Below the pieces are notes generated by a model that was not told where the DNA came from, ran no database searches, and saw only the letters and a program-made list of their open reading frames with translations. DNA of 52,137 bases from Methanobacteriota archaeon (lineage in GTDB: Archaea > Thermoplasmatota > Poseidoniia > Poseidoniales > Thalassarchaeaceae), in NCBI GenBank assembly GCA_011523055.1, contig WTHQ01000035.1, positions 5,266 to 57,402 on the forward strand. The letters run 5' to 3'. Made by a program: the position numbers and the translations under genes. Positions 27,816 to 36,686 of the stretch are shown in pieces; within the stretch, counting starts at the first letter, position 1, and every line of letters begins with the position of its first letter.

Positions 27816-28494
27816 AAGGGACATACACCTCGGCGCCAGCCGATTCAGATGTGATTTTTTCAGGAGGGACGTTGCATTGGGGATCAGGGAGGTTGAATAC
27901 GTACCAGCAGAGGCAACCTTGCCAACGGCCTATGGAGAGTTCAAAATACGAATATTTAGTGACTCAATGAGCGGATTAGACCACGTTGCACTGACGATGG
28001 GCCGCTTGGTGGGGCCGGATCCAACTCCAGTTCGTATTCATTCGGAGTGCCTGACTGGGGATGCTTTCGGGAGTTTGAGGTGTGATTGCGGGCCACAGCT
28101 GAGAGCCGCCTTATCTGAGATCGATAGGATTGGATATGGTTGCCTTGTGTACCTTAGGCAAGAGGGGAGAGGGATTGGGCTGAAAGCCAAGATTCAAGCC
28201 TACAATCTTCAAGATTTAGGAGCAGACACTCTGGATGCTAACCTGATGTTGGGACACCCTGGTGATGCCAGGGATTACTCATTGGCAGTCAAGATTCTTG
28301 AATCTCTTGGGGTAGGCAGAATTAGTTTAATGACGAATAATCCTGACAAACTCAAACAACTAATTGAACATGGAATCGATGTTGTTGAGAGGCTGCCACT
28401 GATAGTTGGGGTAGGCAAGAAAAATGTAGGATACCTGGAGACGAAGGCTCAGAGAATGGGGCACGTCATACCCAAGGAAGACTTGGGAGAATAG
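27802..28494 (+). CDS. ribA: GTP cyclohydrolase II
   Basis: This opens the GTP imidazole ring, releasing formate and pyrophosphate, the first step of riboflavin synthesis in bacteria. The zinc Cys residues are Cys83, Cys94 and Cys96 in HSECLTGDAFGSLRCDCG. LRQEGRGIGL (119-127), DTLDAN and LMTNNPDK are also present. The frame opens at GTG 27802 and gives 230 residues; the first 25 or so are not typical, so an internal TTG near 27874 could be the real start. The DHBP synthase half (RibB), often fused in bacteria, is absent. Archaea commonly use an unrelated enzyme, so lateral origin is likely. The stop TAG is immediately followed by the CCA end of the opposing tRNA-His. Confidence 0.92.
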   Translation: MLIPRRDIHLGASRFRCDFFRRDVALGIREVEYVPAEATLPTAYGEFKIRIFSDSMSGLDHVALTMGRLVGPDPTPVRIHSECLTGDAFGSLRCDCGPQLRAALSEIDRIGYGCLVYLRQEGRGIGLKAKIQAYNLQDLGADTLDANLMLGHPGDARDYSLAVKILESLGVGRISLMTNNPDKLKQLIEHGIDVVERLPLIVGVGKKNVGYLETKAQRMGHVIPKEDLGE

Positions 28495-28570
28495 TGGGGC
28501 CGTGGCCGGGACTTGAACCCGGGCCGGCGGGACCACAACCCACCGTGCTAACCGCTACACTACCACAGCC
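28495..28570 (-). tRNA. tRNA-His (GTG)
   Basis: Read on the minus strand, the acceptor stem GCTGTGG/CCACGGC, D stem, anticodon stem GTGGG/CCCGC and T arm CCGGG-TTCAAGT-CCCGG all pair. The loop TTGTGGT gives anticodon GTG. The extra G at -1 is encoded (28570) opposite discriminator C73, as histidine tRNAs need. CCA is encoded at 28495-28497. No intron is present. Confidence 0.95.
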
Positions 28571-28671
28571 GTGCAATTCCCTCCCCTATGCGACCGTATT
28601 TCATCTCTTCCGCAATTTTCACGCAACATCACCGAGAGTTTGAAACGGAGTGCCCAGCATATAACCTCGTG

Positions 28672-30999
28672 ATGAAGTGGCCGTTCGGCATTGTAGTGGC
28701 CTTGTTGGCGATTGCAACCCAGGTTGCAGCGGACACTCCAGTGAGCTCAGAGCAGCATCCTTTGTTCGATGGGCCACTATCTTCTGATTCTTGGACGATA
28801 ACCACGACTTCCGGCTTCTCCGATGATTCCGCAGTTTATTCTCAGGGACTAATTGAGGCGGGATCTCTCAATATGAGCCATTCAAGACCAATGAGCACAT
28901 CTGTTTTCACGTCCTATGCAACACAATCCGTAACCGGCTCTACCTTTGCTACAGGCCTTCCGAATGGCGACTACTCGTGGTCGAAGGGCCCAGACATCAT
29001 CGTCTCCGATTTCGACTTCCAAGGCCTTCATGACATGGATATTCTACGAGTCTCACTCGAAGTGCATTTGGAAATACCTGACGCCATGCCATCCGATGAG
29101 GTCATGATTGTCTTTCAGACCGAATCAGAAATTCAGTTGGTCACCACTATCGCAAGGACAACGTCCCCAATCATGAGATTCTCAACCCCCTTGGCTTACA
29201 CACTAGGCAACTCTTCCAATCTCAATTGGTCCATCATTGAGTCATCCTCGGTCAAGGTAGATTACGTCAGTGATGGGGCTCCCGATGATTCGGAGGTCCG
29301 TGTTGACGCAGTTGGCATTACAGTGACATATTTCCAACCTTGGTATGGTTTTGAAAACGTAAAGGCAGAATCGAGGCTATCTGATTTGGACTACCCGACC
29401 TTGGATTTTGATGGAACGAAGGGGGAAACTTCAGGTCTGGTCCTATCGAGTTGTGGTTTGGAACCAAGCTCTTCCTCAAGCGGACAATGGGACATTTTTG
29501 GAATCCGGCCCCCCTTCGAACAATCACTTGGAAGGGTCCACATCTACGGAGGCGAGGGCCTGGATGCCTCCCTTTACCTCAGGGTAGACGGAGGTAGTTG
29601 GGTGACATGGTCAGATGGGCCTCTCCTGCCCGATGTATCTGTGTTGGACGTCTCACTCGTCATCAGACAGGGGTGCGTGAATAGCATCAGAGTGGACATT
29701 AATGATCCAACCTTGACGATATCAGGAGAAATTGAGGGGGATTTTGTTGGGTTAGTTGAAAATCTGAGTCAGTTGAGGTTTGCGATTGGCACTAACCTTG
29801 TGCTTGAGCACTCTATCACGAACGGATCGTTCAATCTGGAAGTCCCAATTGGAAGATACCTTCCTGCGGATGGCGAAGACCTAGAAATCAGAATCGGAGC
29901 CAGATTCCAGTGGTCCTCTGATGGAACCCCAGAATCAACGTATCTGGAAATAAATCAGATCAGATTGAGTGGTGGCTTCACTGTGGACATAGATGAGTCC
30001 CCCCACTGCCAGAACCCCGCGAACCTCCAGCTTGTTGAGGATGAGGGTGGCATTACGATACCCGTACTAAGTGCTTGCAACGACGATAGGGACGATGTTA
30101 CTGAGTTGGATGTAACCGCCACTACCAGATCTGTTGGGATACTCGCGCTCAACATTGCAAATTCTGATCTCCAGATCACTCCTTTCGCGGATGCCAGTGG
30201 GCGTGAAACTGTGGATCTGGTGATCAAGGACTCTGCTGGGAACTCTTGGTCAGGATCCTTCGTAGTGGATGTCGAGGAGATATCGGATCCACCATCTGTC
30301 ATTGGCGCCCCATCCACCATCACCATTGAACTGGGGGAGTCGTCGAGTATGCCAATTCAGATCTATGATCCAGACTCTGATCAGCTTTCCATAACAACAT
30401 CAAGGTCCTGGGCGTCAGTTCAGGATGGCATTCTAGTGATGGAGCCTTTGCTGGCCGGTCCGACGCAATTAATCATCACAGTTGGCGACGGGCTCCATTT
30501 CACGGAAGTGGAGATAGAGGTAATTGTCAGAGCAATGCCTGAGCTATCAATTTCCAGTGTATCCTCAGTAGGCTACGACTTGGAACGGAACCTAGAACCA
30601 GGTGTGCTGATAGACCTCACTATCATAATAGAGAACAGGGGACAGGGGCCCGCATTCGATGCTGGTATGTCATGCAGTGCCAATGGTGTGCTATATGCAA
30701 CCACGAAGATTCCCCTCATCCCAGCTCAGTCACCCATCGAGGCATATTGCACCGTTCCAGCGCCTGTTGAGGAGGGTCTTTTCACCATAGCCATCGAGCT
30801 AGACTCAAAGGAGCAGTTGGTGTCTGAGAATTCCCAAATGACGTTTGAAACGACCTCGAACGTCAAAGAACCAAATGATGAATCTATACTTGAATTGAGC
30901 GAGTCCTCCATAATCTTCTCACTCTTGACCGCATTCATCATTCTGGTGTCAATCGCCCTGTTCTTTGGGCCAAATAGTATCAGGAAACCCTTTGAATGA
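28672..30999 (+). CDS. Secreted, C-terminally membrane-anchored surface protein with CARDB-like module
   Basis: This encodes 775 residues from ATG 28672, which begins a clear signal peptide (MKWPFGIVVALLAIATQVAADT). An in-frame start at 28588 would place 28 unrelated residues ahead of it. The exported part consists of beta-rich modules with few Cys. One cadherin- or Ig-like stretch is near 30290-30530 (DPDSDQLSITTSRSW). A CARDB-like module (30540-30850) contains LTIIIENRGQGPAFDAGM. A single membrane helix near the C-terminus (about 30905-30970) is followed by a short basic tail. This is a cell-surface protein with the same general plan as the one at 1-5205. Its binding partner is unknown. Confidence 0.83.
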   Translation: MKWPFGIVVALLAIATQVAADTPVSSEQHPLFDGPLSSDSWTITTTSGFSDDSAVYSQGLIEAGSLNMSHSRPMSTSVFTSYATQSVTGSTFATGLPNGDYSWSKGPDIIVSDFDFQGLHDMDILRVSLEVHLEIPDAMPSDEVMIVFQTESEIQLVTTIARTTSPIMRFSTPLAYTLGNSSNLNWSIIESSSVKVDYVSDGAPDDSEVRVDAVGITVTYFQPWYGFENVKAESRLSDLDYPTLDFDGTKGETSGLVLSSCGLEPSSSSSGQWDIFGIRPPFEQSLGRVHIYGGEGLDASLYLRVDGGSWVTWSDGPLLPDVSVLDVSLVIRQGCVNSIRVDINDPTLTISGEIEGDFVGLVENLSQLRFAIGTNLVLEHSITNGSFNLEVPIGRYLPADGEDLEIRIGARFQWSSDGTPESTYLEINQIRLSGGFTVDIDESPHCQNPANLQLVEDEGGITIPVLSACNDDRDDVTELDVTATTRSVGILALNIANSDLQITPFADASGRETVDLVIKDSAGNSWSGSFVVDVEEISDPPSVIGAPSTITIELGESSSMPIQIYDPDSDQLSITTSRSWASVQDGILVMEPLLAGPTQLIITVGDGLHFTEVEIEVIVRAMPELSISSVSSVGYDLERNLEPGVLIDLTIIIENRGQGPAFDAGMSCSANGVLYATTKIPLIPAQSPIEAYCTVPAPVEEGLFTIAIELDSKEQLVSENSQMTFETTSNVKEPNDESILELSESSIIFSLLTAFIILVSIALFFGPNSIRKPFE

Positions 31000-31150
31000 G
31001 GGGGCTGATAATCAATAAAACGTGGAAAATAGTTATACGAACACCTTTTTCGGTTGAAATCCCCCAAGGGTGATTTGTTTGGCGTCCACTACATTGCTCA
31101 TAAGATTGGAAACCGCGGAGTGGGTTTACGAAGAGCATGATCTTGATTGA
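31000..31150. other. Intergenic region with T tract, TATA-like element and possible mini-frame
   Basis: A T5 run at 31046-31050 could end the surface-protein transcript. GTTATACG near 31032 resembles a TATA box and would start RNA near 31061. A 26-codon frame from GTG 31070 ends at 31150, touching the cbf5 stop. Coding is unproven. Confidence 0.3.
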
Positions 31151-32125
31151 TCACTTTCTGTTCGACCAGGAACTGGGGTAGACGTCCTTTTCCATCAACA
31201 CCACCTTGGGTCGGATCACTTCGCCCGTGGACATTTGGGCGATCTTGTTTGAGTCTACGGAGAGTTCCCCAATTGCCACAGCCTCGCCCTTCCCGCTCCA
31301 GATAACTACCCTGTCTCCTGATTTTAGATTGTCATGTATGCTGTATATCCCAGGTACCGCCAGCGGTGCTCCATGGCAGATGGATCCAATCGCTGAGTCT
31401 CTCGCCCAAGCACCTGGCATTTTGTGCAAAAAGGCCTCAACAGGTGCGATCAGTTTTGTCAAAGCAGCATCTTCGCCCTGTTCTGCGAGCAGGGCTGCAT
31501 CGGTCAGCTGCTGCATGCTGCAAAGCGTCCTTTGTGAGAAAACACCGGTTCTGCTCCTGTGCAACTCCATCAGTTTGCATTCAGAGCCCAATAGCAAACC
31601 GATGTCTCGGGCGATGGTCCTGATGTAGGTGCCTGCCTGGCAGGAGATCCGGATGCAGTGTATGCCGGCTTCCTCATCACTTTCCAGTAGTTGGATTTCA
31701 TGGATCGTCCTGGTCCTGACTCTGACTTTAACAGCGGATTCCACGGGTGGAACGTTATAGATCTCGCCTTCCAAACCCTTCAAAACGTCTTGGATAACGC
31801 TTGCGGAGAGTTTTGGGTCCATTTTCAGTACTGCGATATATGTTTTGTCCGAGGATAGAATGAACTCAGTTAGCCGCGTGGCTTTACCTAGAAGAAGCGT
31901 CAATGCCCCTGTTGCGAATGGGTCCAGAGTCCCCCCATGACCGAGCCTCGTGAGATTTAGTAACTCACGAGCCCAAGCTGCGAGTTGGTGGCTGCTGGGC
32001 CCTGGTGGCTTGTCTACGAGAATTATGCCTGACTGCATTAGCTGCCTGAGACTACGCTCATGAGGGCTCTGTCCATTCCTCTCAGAGAACGTTGGCTCCT
32101 CGCCGATAGAAATTTTGGGCATCAT
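31151..32125 (-). CDS. cbf5: tRNA/rRNA pseudouridine synthase Cbf5 (TruB family)
   Basis: This is the catalytic subunit of archaeal box H/ACA RNPs, and it also makes pseudouridine 55 in tRNA. The catalytic Asp68 is in GHGGTLDPFATGAL. The IILVDKPPGPSSHQLAAW segment precedes it, and AGTYIRTIARDIG follows. The C-terminal PUA domain (about residues 235-315) binds the ACA trinucleotide or tRNA tail. The 324 residues match archaeal Cbf5. The start overlaps the cmk stop (ATGA); a second ATG follows at once. The order EMC3-like, cmk, cbf5 echoes the archaeal ribosomal-protein cluster, but without the L34e and L14e genes. Confidence 0.93.
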   Translation of the reverse strand: MMPKISIGEEPTFSERNGQSPHERSLRQLMQSGIILVDKPPGPSSHQLAAWARELLNLTRLGHGGTLDPFATGALTLLLGKATRLTEFILSSDKTYIAVLKMDPKLSASVIQDVLKGLEGEIYNVPPVESAVKVRVRTRTIHEIQLLESDEEAGIHCIRISCQAGTYIRTIARDIGLLLGSECKLMELHRSRTGVFSQRTLCSMQQLTDAALLAEQGEDAALTKLIAPVEAFLHKMPGAWARDSAIGSICHGAPLAVPGIYSIHDNLKSGDRVVIWSGKGEAVAIGELSVDSNKIAQMSTGEVIRPKVVLMEKDVYPSSWSNRK

Positions 32126-32661
32126 TCTCTGACCCCCAAGATGTCGAGTGCCAGTTCCAAAACCTCGTACTCCTCCAGATCGTCTGCCTCTATAACGTGG
32201 GTGTACGGAGTCATGTCCGCGAGGTCTATTCCGTACAACTCCATGTATCTGTGTGAGTCATCCTTGTGTCTGTTCATTGCCCTTTTGAGATTTTCCTCGT
32301 AGGTGCCACCATCCCTTTTGGCCAGCCTCCTTCCTCTTTCTTCTATGGAGGTGGAGATGTGAAGCCGCGGAATTTGAACGGAGATCTCCTTTGCCCACCA
32401 TCCAGACAGTCTACTTTCAATTACCTCAGGCCCAGAGTCCTCTCTCATTAGCGATTTTAGGCTCTCATCCAAACCCCTGTCTACCTCCAAGTCCTCACGA
32501 CACAATTTGCTGAATTCCTCAACAGTCAACCCAACGTTTTTTGCGTGGGTTCGAAAAACATCGCCTCCGTTCACGGACTTCCATCCAGTTCTTTTGCAGA
32601 TCCCTCTCACAAGGGTACTCGTGCCGCTACCGGGAGGCCCGCTGACTGTGATCTTCAACAC
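32122..32661 (-). CDS. cmk: Cytidylate kinase, archaeal type
   Basis: This phosphorylates CMP and dCMP with ATP for nucleotide recycling. The 179 residues match the compact archaeal form, shorter than bacterial Cmk (about 225 residues). The Walker A loop is at residues 8-16 (GPPGSGTST). SVNGGDVFR, the substrate segment, and a lid region rich in Arg (SIEERGRRLAKRDGG) follow. The ATG at 32661 directly follows the EMC3-like protein stop, and the TGA overlaps the cbf5 start, so the three genes are read as one unit. Confidence 0.92.
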   Translation of the reverse strand: MLKITVSGPPGSGTSTLVRGICKRTGWKSVNGGDVFRTHAKNVGLTVEEFSKLCREDLEVDRGLDESLKSLMREDSGPEVIESRLSGWWAKEISVQIPRLHISTSIEERGRRLAKRDGGTYEENLKRAMNRHKDDSHRYMELYGIDLADMTPYTHVIEADDLEEYEVLELALDILGVRE

Positions 32662-33561
32662 CTATCTCCACTCCTCTAGACACACACGACATCGCATGGA
32701 GCCCCTAGAGGTCTTCTGAGTTTCCGTGTTCCCGCATGTCGGGCAACCAAATGCTGTGCCCGACTTCGATGATCTTCCAGATGACCGAGTCGGAGCTTTC
32801 CTGTTGGATGGCTTCGTTCTTTGCCCTGAGCGTTGGGAACGAGCCCTGCCTTCAGCAGGTCGCTTGTCCTCCAAAAGGTGCAAGAGGGGCTCTTGGATCT
32901 TGTCCCCACTGAGGACTAGATTGTGTCTTGATAGCCTGAATATTTTGATGTGTCTGTCGATGATCCTACCAAAAGGGGCGCTGAGCATTATGTAGATCGC
33001 TACCCAAGCGGGAAAAATGAAAAGAAACCTTTCTTCGAAGCCCCATTCCGGCATCCATGGCAAGCTGACGTATGTGACTCTAAATTCCTCGACTGAGTAT
33101 CCAATCCAGGTGAATATGCCTATTACGAACACAATTGTGTACATCATAGGCTTCATAGTCATGGCCGTCATCTTCGCGCTCTCGGGGGTCATCTCCATTT
33201 GCAACCGATTCATTTTCTCGATCCTTGCGGTGTCCCGAGACTGTCTGGCGTCCATAAGTTGCTTTCTGATTTCCTTGCTCCTGTGTGAAAGGTGAAGCTG
33301 AACTATGGGATCCATGAATACCCCTCTGATTATAGTATTCACAACCATCATAGTCGTCCCAACTAGAAATACCGTGAGTACGAAGAATTCTCCATCATAG
33401 GGAAGAACAGGTTCGATAACTGTGCCTGCTGCATCAGCTAGCCCCTGCCTGATCCCCTCATTGATGCTGAGGAGGACCATCATCCCGAGCAATACAAGCA
33501 TTGGCATCATCATACTGGACAATGCCTCTGCTTGTGGGTCGCTGGTCCCTGACTCGGCCAT
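32662..33561 (-). CDS. EMC3/TMCO1 (DUF106) membrane protein with C-terminal zinc ribbon
   Basis: This is an archaeal member of the Oxa1/Get1/EMC3/TMCO1 superfamily, which inserts membrane proteins. It has 299 residues. Hydrophobic helices are visible near residues 18-36, 60-82, 137-157 and 180-200. Between the second and third is a cytoplasmic charged helical pair (SKEIRKQLMDARQSRDTARIEKMNRLQMEM), typical of the family. The C-terminus adds a basic, Ser-rich linker (about 228-270) and a zinc ribbon with Cys273, Cys276, Cys291 and Cys294. Basic tails that touch the ribosome occur in the superfamily; a zinc ribbon is less usual. It is the first gene of the unit with cmk and cbf5, the position of DUF106 in the archaeal ribosomal cluster. 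Confidence 0.88.
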   Translation of the reverse strand: MAESGTSDPQAEALSSMMMPMLVLLGMMVLLSINEGIRQGLADAAGTVIEPVLPYDGEFFVLTVFLVGTTMMVVNTIIRGVFMDPIVQLHLSHRSKEIRKQLMDARQSRDTARIEKMNRLQMEMTPESAKMTAMTMKPMMYTIVFVIGIFTWIGYSVEEFRVTYVSLPWMPEWGFEERFLFIFPAWVAIYIMLSAPFGRIIDRHIKIFRLSRHNLVLSGDKIQEPLLHLLEDKRPAEGRARSQRSGQRTKPSNRKAPTRSSGRSSKSGTAFGCPTCGNTETQKTSRGSMRCRVCLEEWR

Positions 33562-33677
33562 GTCCTGACCCTACGGCTACATAGAATGAACACTTCGGTC
33601 AAGTATGCCTACTTTGGATCCATTTCACCAAAGAAGATTTTCAGCAATCTAGGTGATGATAAATCAATGGAATAGAC

Positions 33678-35735
33678 TCATTCCTCTTCAAGTGGGGTAG
33701 CATTGTGATCAGACTCAGCACATTGCTTGCAAATCAATGCCCCCTCGGGAATATCCCCTCCGCAGATGGCACAGATTGGCACAGGGGCCAACCATCCTTG
33801 TTCGGTCCCGTGTATCCATTCCCCGTCTTCGCCAAACCATCTTGGTAAATTTGGTTCTAACTCCGCTTCCTCTCCAAACTCCGCGCCTAGTGAGCCAGAC
33901 TGCTCTGGATTTGCGCTTTCATCCTCCGATTCAATCAATGCTGTAACTTCAATGGTCTCAAGGCGCTCCACTCTACCGACCGACCATCTGTGTATCTCGG
34001 TATTGCCCTCAACGACGGAGGTGTGTTTGACGTCCAATTCACGGTCTGTTGATGCTCTTACTGTACTTGAGATCAATTCAAAATTTGATGTGATGGAGTC
34101 CAGCAACACAACGTCTTCCAGGGGATTGTCTGAGGTATTGTTGAAGGTTAGTAATATCTCGTGCTGCCCAGCCTCGGGACCAGGAAAAATGGACTTCCCC
34201 GTTTTGATTTCCCTCCTTCTTGTGATCACTTCAATTGCAGGAATTCTCACGCATTCCCTAGTTATAACTGGCCCATGACGCTCTGAGGACAAGTCAACCC
34301 TGCAAGGAGAACCAATCGGGCTGGCAGTGGCTGATGGATCCTCGGTGATAGCCGGGTAGCGTATCTTTAGTATCTCCCCTGGTTTGAGTGATATCGGTGA
34401 TTTGGTGCCTATCAGTAGCTGAATAGTGTGTCCTTCTCCTGTGGATTCATCCATGGTAAGGCTGCGTCCGTCAACCAAGTCAAGCCTCATGTTCTCGGGT
34501 TCGATCTCTCTCGCTTCGATTGATACAGATAGATTATCGATGGTCAGTTGGCCAAAAATAGGTGGCAGATCATCCACCACCCTTAGTAGATTTATTGCAG
34601 AGGTCCCTACGTTCTGGACGGTGATGGTTGTGCCCACAGAATCATCTGTGTAGGATTTGATTCTCGATCGATCGTAGCTTTTCTCGATACGGGCATCGAC
34701 TACTGGCAGGGACTTCGATTGGAGGATTATTGTCCCAGCCGATGAAACGTCAAGACTTGGTACCACTGTGGATCGTATCGTTTGAGTGAAGCGGGGCCTT
34801 TCGCTTGAGTTGTAGGACACAGACTGTGACTTCCAAGTGTCTCTGGGTTTTACAATTTCTTTAATCCCGCTGATTGAAAACAACGCCCCCTCTTTGCCGA
34901 CGACCTCCATGCTGGCCGATTCCAACATCAATGTGAATGTTGAAGCGTTTTCAAATGAACAGACACACCCCCAATCGCCCGGGCGCTCTCCTTCAGTTGC
35001 AGTGACATATGACACATGTCTGGTGGACGCCCTAAGTGAATGGGGATTGAGGCCTGATATTAGTGCAGGGCTCTCATATGTCGCTACGATCTCACCTGAT
35101 TCCACCTCATCAACAGAGGAGATCGTTATCTCTGGCTCTAGTTCCAATGCCGTCTTCTGGTTGATTTCAAGCCGAGGAACTCTCCACACTAGCTTGTCAT
35201 CAGTCAACGAGTAATCTAAACCTGGTTTGAACACCCATTGTGGTGGAATCTCTCTTGTTACCTCTATGTCGATTAGTGGCTCAGATCCTAGATTTTCAAT
35301 CTCAATGGCAAGTTTGACCAAGTGTGGGTTCGATGTGAAAGGGAGGGAAAGTGAGGGAACCTCGTCCCGAACTGGCTCCGTATCCAGTACTTCCTTGATT
35401 GACATAAGCGGATCTGGATCAGCTGTGTAATCGGTTCTGTGATTGGAGGATGGTTGAATCTCTCGCAACTTTATGAGGCCCTCAGTGATGGACGTAGACT
35501 CGATCTCATCCAAGAGGAGGGAGACCCCCCAGATCCGATCATATTGACTCGGGTTTGTGATTTCGATTGCCCCATCAACTGATCTGGATATGGCCTTACC
35601 CTCAGAGTCGTGTATGGATTCCTCAACCTCCCTGATTCTACAGATCACTGCATCACCATCAGATGGGTAATCATTGTTGAGGGGTGCGTCTTGCTGCGAA
35701 TCAGCACTTGAACCGTCCTCATTCACGCCTTGCAT
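33678..35735 (-). CDS. Large cytoplasmic beta-repeat protein with C-terminal zinc ribbon
   Basis: This encodes 685 residues with no signal peptide and no membrane helix. The body is made of DUF11-like or CARDB-like beta sandwiches. Repeating phrases include IEIENLGSEPLIDIEVTREI, VQNVGTSAINLLRVVDDLP and LLTFNNTSDNPLEDVVLLDS, the style normally seen in exported archaeal and bacterial proteins. It opens with an acidic Ser/Asp-rich stretch. It closes with a zinc ribbon holding Cys655, Cys658, Cys669 and Cys672, then an acidic tail. No named family covers the whole protein. Cytoplasmic location is inferred from the missing signal and the zinc ribbon. A scaffold or filament-like role is speculation. 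The gene is divergent from the GPN GTPase. Confidence 0.75.
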   Translation of the reverse strand: MQGVNEDGSSADSQQDAPLNNDYPSDGDAVICRIREVEESIHDSEGKAISRSVDGAIEITNPSQYDRIWGVSLLLDEIESTSITEGLIKLREIQPSSNHRTDYTADPDPLMSIKEVLDTEPVRDEVPSLSLPFTSNPHLVKLAIEIENLGSEPLIDIEVTREIPPQWVFKPGLDYSLTDDKLVWRVPRLEINQKTALELEPEITISSVDEVESGEIVATYESPALISGLNPHSLRASTRHVSYVTATEGERPGDWGCVCSFENASTFTLMLESASMEVVGKEGALFSISGIKEIVKPRDTWKSQSVSYNSSERPRFTQTIRSTVVPSLDVSSAGTIILQSKSLPVVDARIEKSYDRSRIKSYTDDSVGTTITVQNVGTSAINLLRVVDDLPPIFGQLTIDNLSVSIEAREIEPENMRLDLVDGRSLTMDESTGEGHTIQLLIGTKSPISLKPGEILKIRYPAITEDPSATASPIGSPCRVDLSSERHGPVITRECVRIPAIEVITRRREIKTGKSIFPGPEAGQHEILLTFNNTSDNPLEDVVLLDSITSNFELISSTVRASTDRELDVKHTSVVEGNTEIHRWSVGRVERLETIEVTALIESEDESANPEQSGSLGAEFGEEAELEPNLPRWFGEDGEWIHGTEQGWLAPVPICAICGGDIPEGALICKQCAESDHNATPLEEE

Positions 35736-35816
35736 AGGGGCCCATCCTCAGTGTTGGCGACGATGTGTTGAAAATCAACCTTCGCGCTGTGGAGAAGTCG
35801 TAACTCGTCAAGTTAA

Positions 35817-36686
35817 ATGCTGAGTTGCAGTCGGGGTTATGTGAGCACTCAGGACGGAACCACACCTCCCGTTGTATTCGTAGTGGGAACTGCTGGTGCT
35901 GGGAAAAGCTCCCTTGTCACGGCGTTTCAGAGATGGGCCCGTTTCCTTGAGGTAGATGTTCTTGCAATGAACTTAGACCCCGGTGCCGAGAGAGTACACT
36001 ATGATCCAGAGTTCGACGTCAGAGACCTTGTCTCCTTGTCAGATGTAATGGACGAGTATGACCTTGGCCCAAATGGCGCCCAGATCCTTGCCGCAGACCT
36101 AGTTGCGGCTCAGGCAGAGGATGTTTTTGACGAGATCGAGGGAATTTCCGGTGACATACTGATCATTGATACACCTGGCCAAGTCGAACTCTTTGCCTTC
36201 AGAGAGGCTTCCAATCACCTCGTTCAAGTGCTAGGGAGAGGAATGGCGTGCCTTGTCTTCTTGTTTGACCCGATGCTATCGCAGACTCCCAGTGGCTTTG
36301 TCTCCCAGATGCTCCTCTCATCAATTGTTCATTTCAGACTCGGCTTGCCAACTGCGAACTTCCTGTCCAAATCAGACCTGCTAGAGCCAGATGTACTTGA
36401 GAGAATAATGGAATGGGGGAGGAACCTCGACGTGCTTGAAGCTGCGCTCTATGAGGAATCAACATCTCAGCGATTCGATGCAGCAACAACAGGTCAAAGG
36501 TCTGAATTCGCCATCGGGCAGCTTAGGATGATGCAACACGCATCCATTGTACCTGGATTGGTGCCATTGTCGAGCGAGACCGAGGATGGATTAGCCGATG
36601 TACTCACATTCGCCCAAACTGTCTTTGGGGGGATGTCAGATGCTCGTGATGGATTTGCAGGAGACATAGAACATGAAATCGGATGA
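35817..36686 (+). CDS. GPN-loop GTPase
   Basis: This is an archaeal homologue of eukaryotic GPN1-3, small GTPases linked to RNA polymerase assembly. Motifs are the P-loop GTAGAGKSS, the GPN loop in YDLGPNGAQ, DTPGQVELF (G3) and SKSD (G4-like). The frame from ATG 35817 has 289 residues. GTG 35841 (281 residues) may be the true start, since TTAAAT at 35813-35818 looks like a TATA box that would start RNA near 35840. The C-terminal part has the family's Arg/Met-rich helix and VPLSSETEDGL. It overlaps ornithine carbamoyltransferase by 14 bases and is likely cotranscribed with it. Confidence 0.92.
   Translation: MLSCSRGYVSTQDGTTPPVVFVVGTAGAGKSSLVTAFQRWARFLEVDVLAMNLDPGAERVHYDPEFDVRDLVSLSDVMDEYDLGPNGAQILAADLVAAQAEDVFDEIEGISGDILIIDTPGQVELFAFREASNHLVQVLGRGMACLVFLFDPMLSQTPSGFVSQMLLSSIVHFRLGLPTANFLSKSDLLEPDVLERIMEWGRNLDVLEAALYEESTSQRFDAATTGQRSEFAIGQLRMMQHASIVPGLVPLSSETEDGLADVLTFAQTVFGGMSDARDGFAGDIEHEIG

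Noticed and set aside
28657-28664. TATA-like CATATAAC just before the surface protein ATG 28672
   Set aside because: It is only about ten bases from the ATG, too close to make an RNA that includes the start codon; the signal peptide fits ATG 28672 better.
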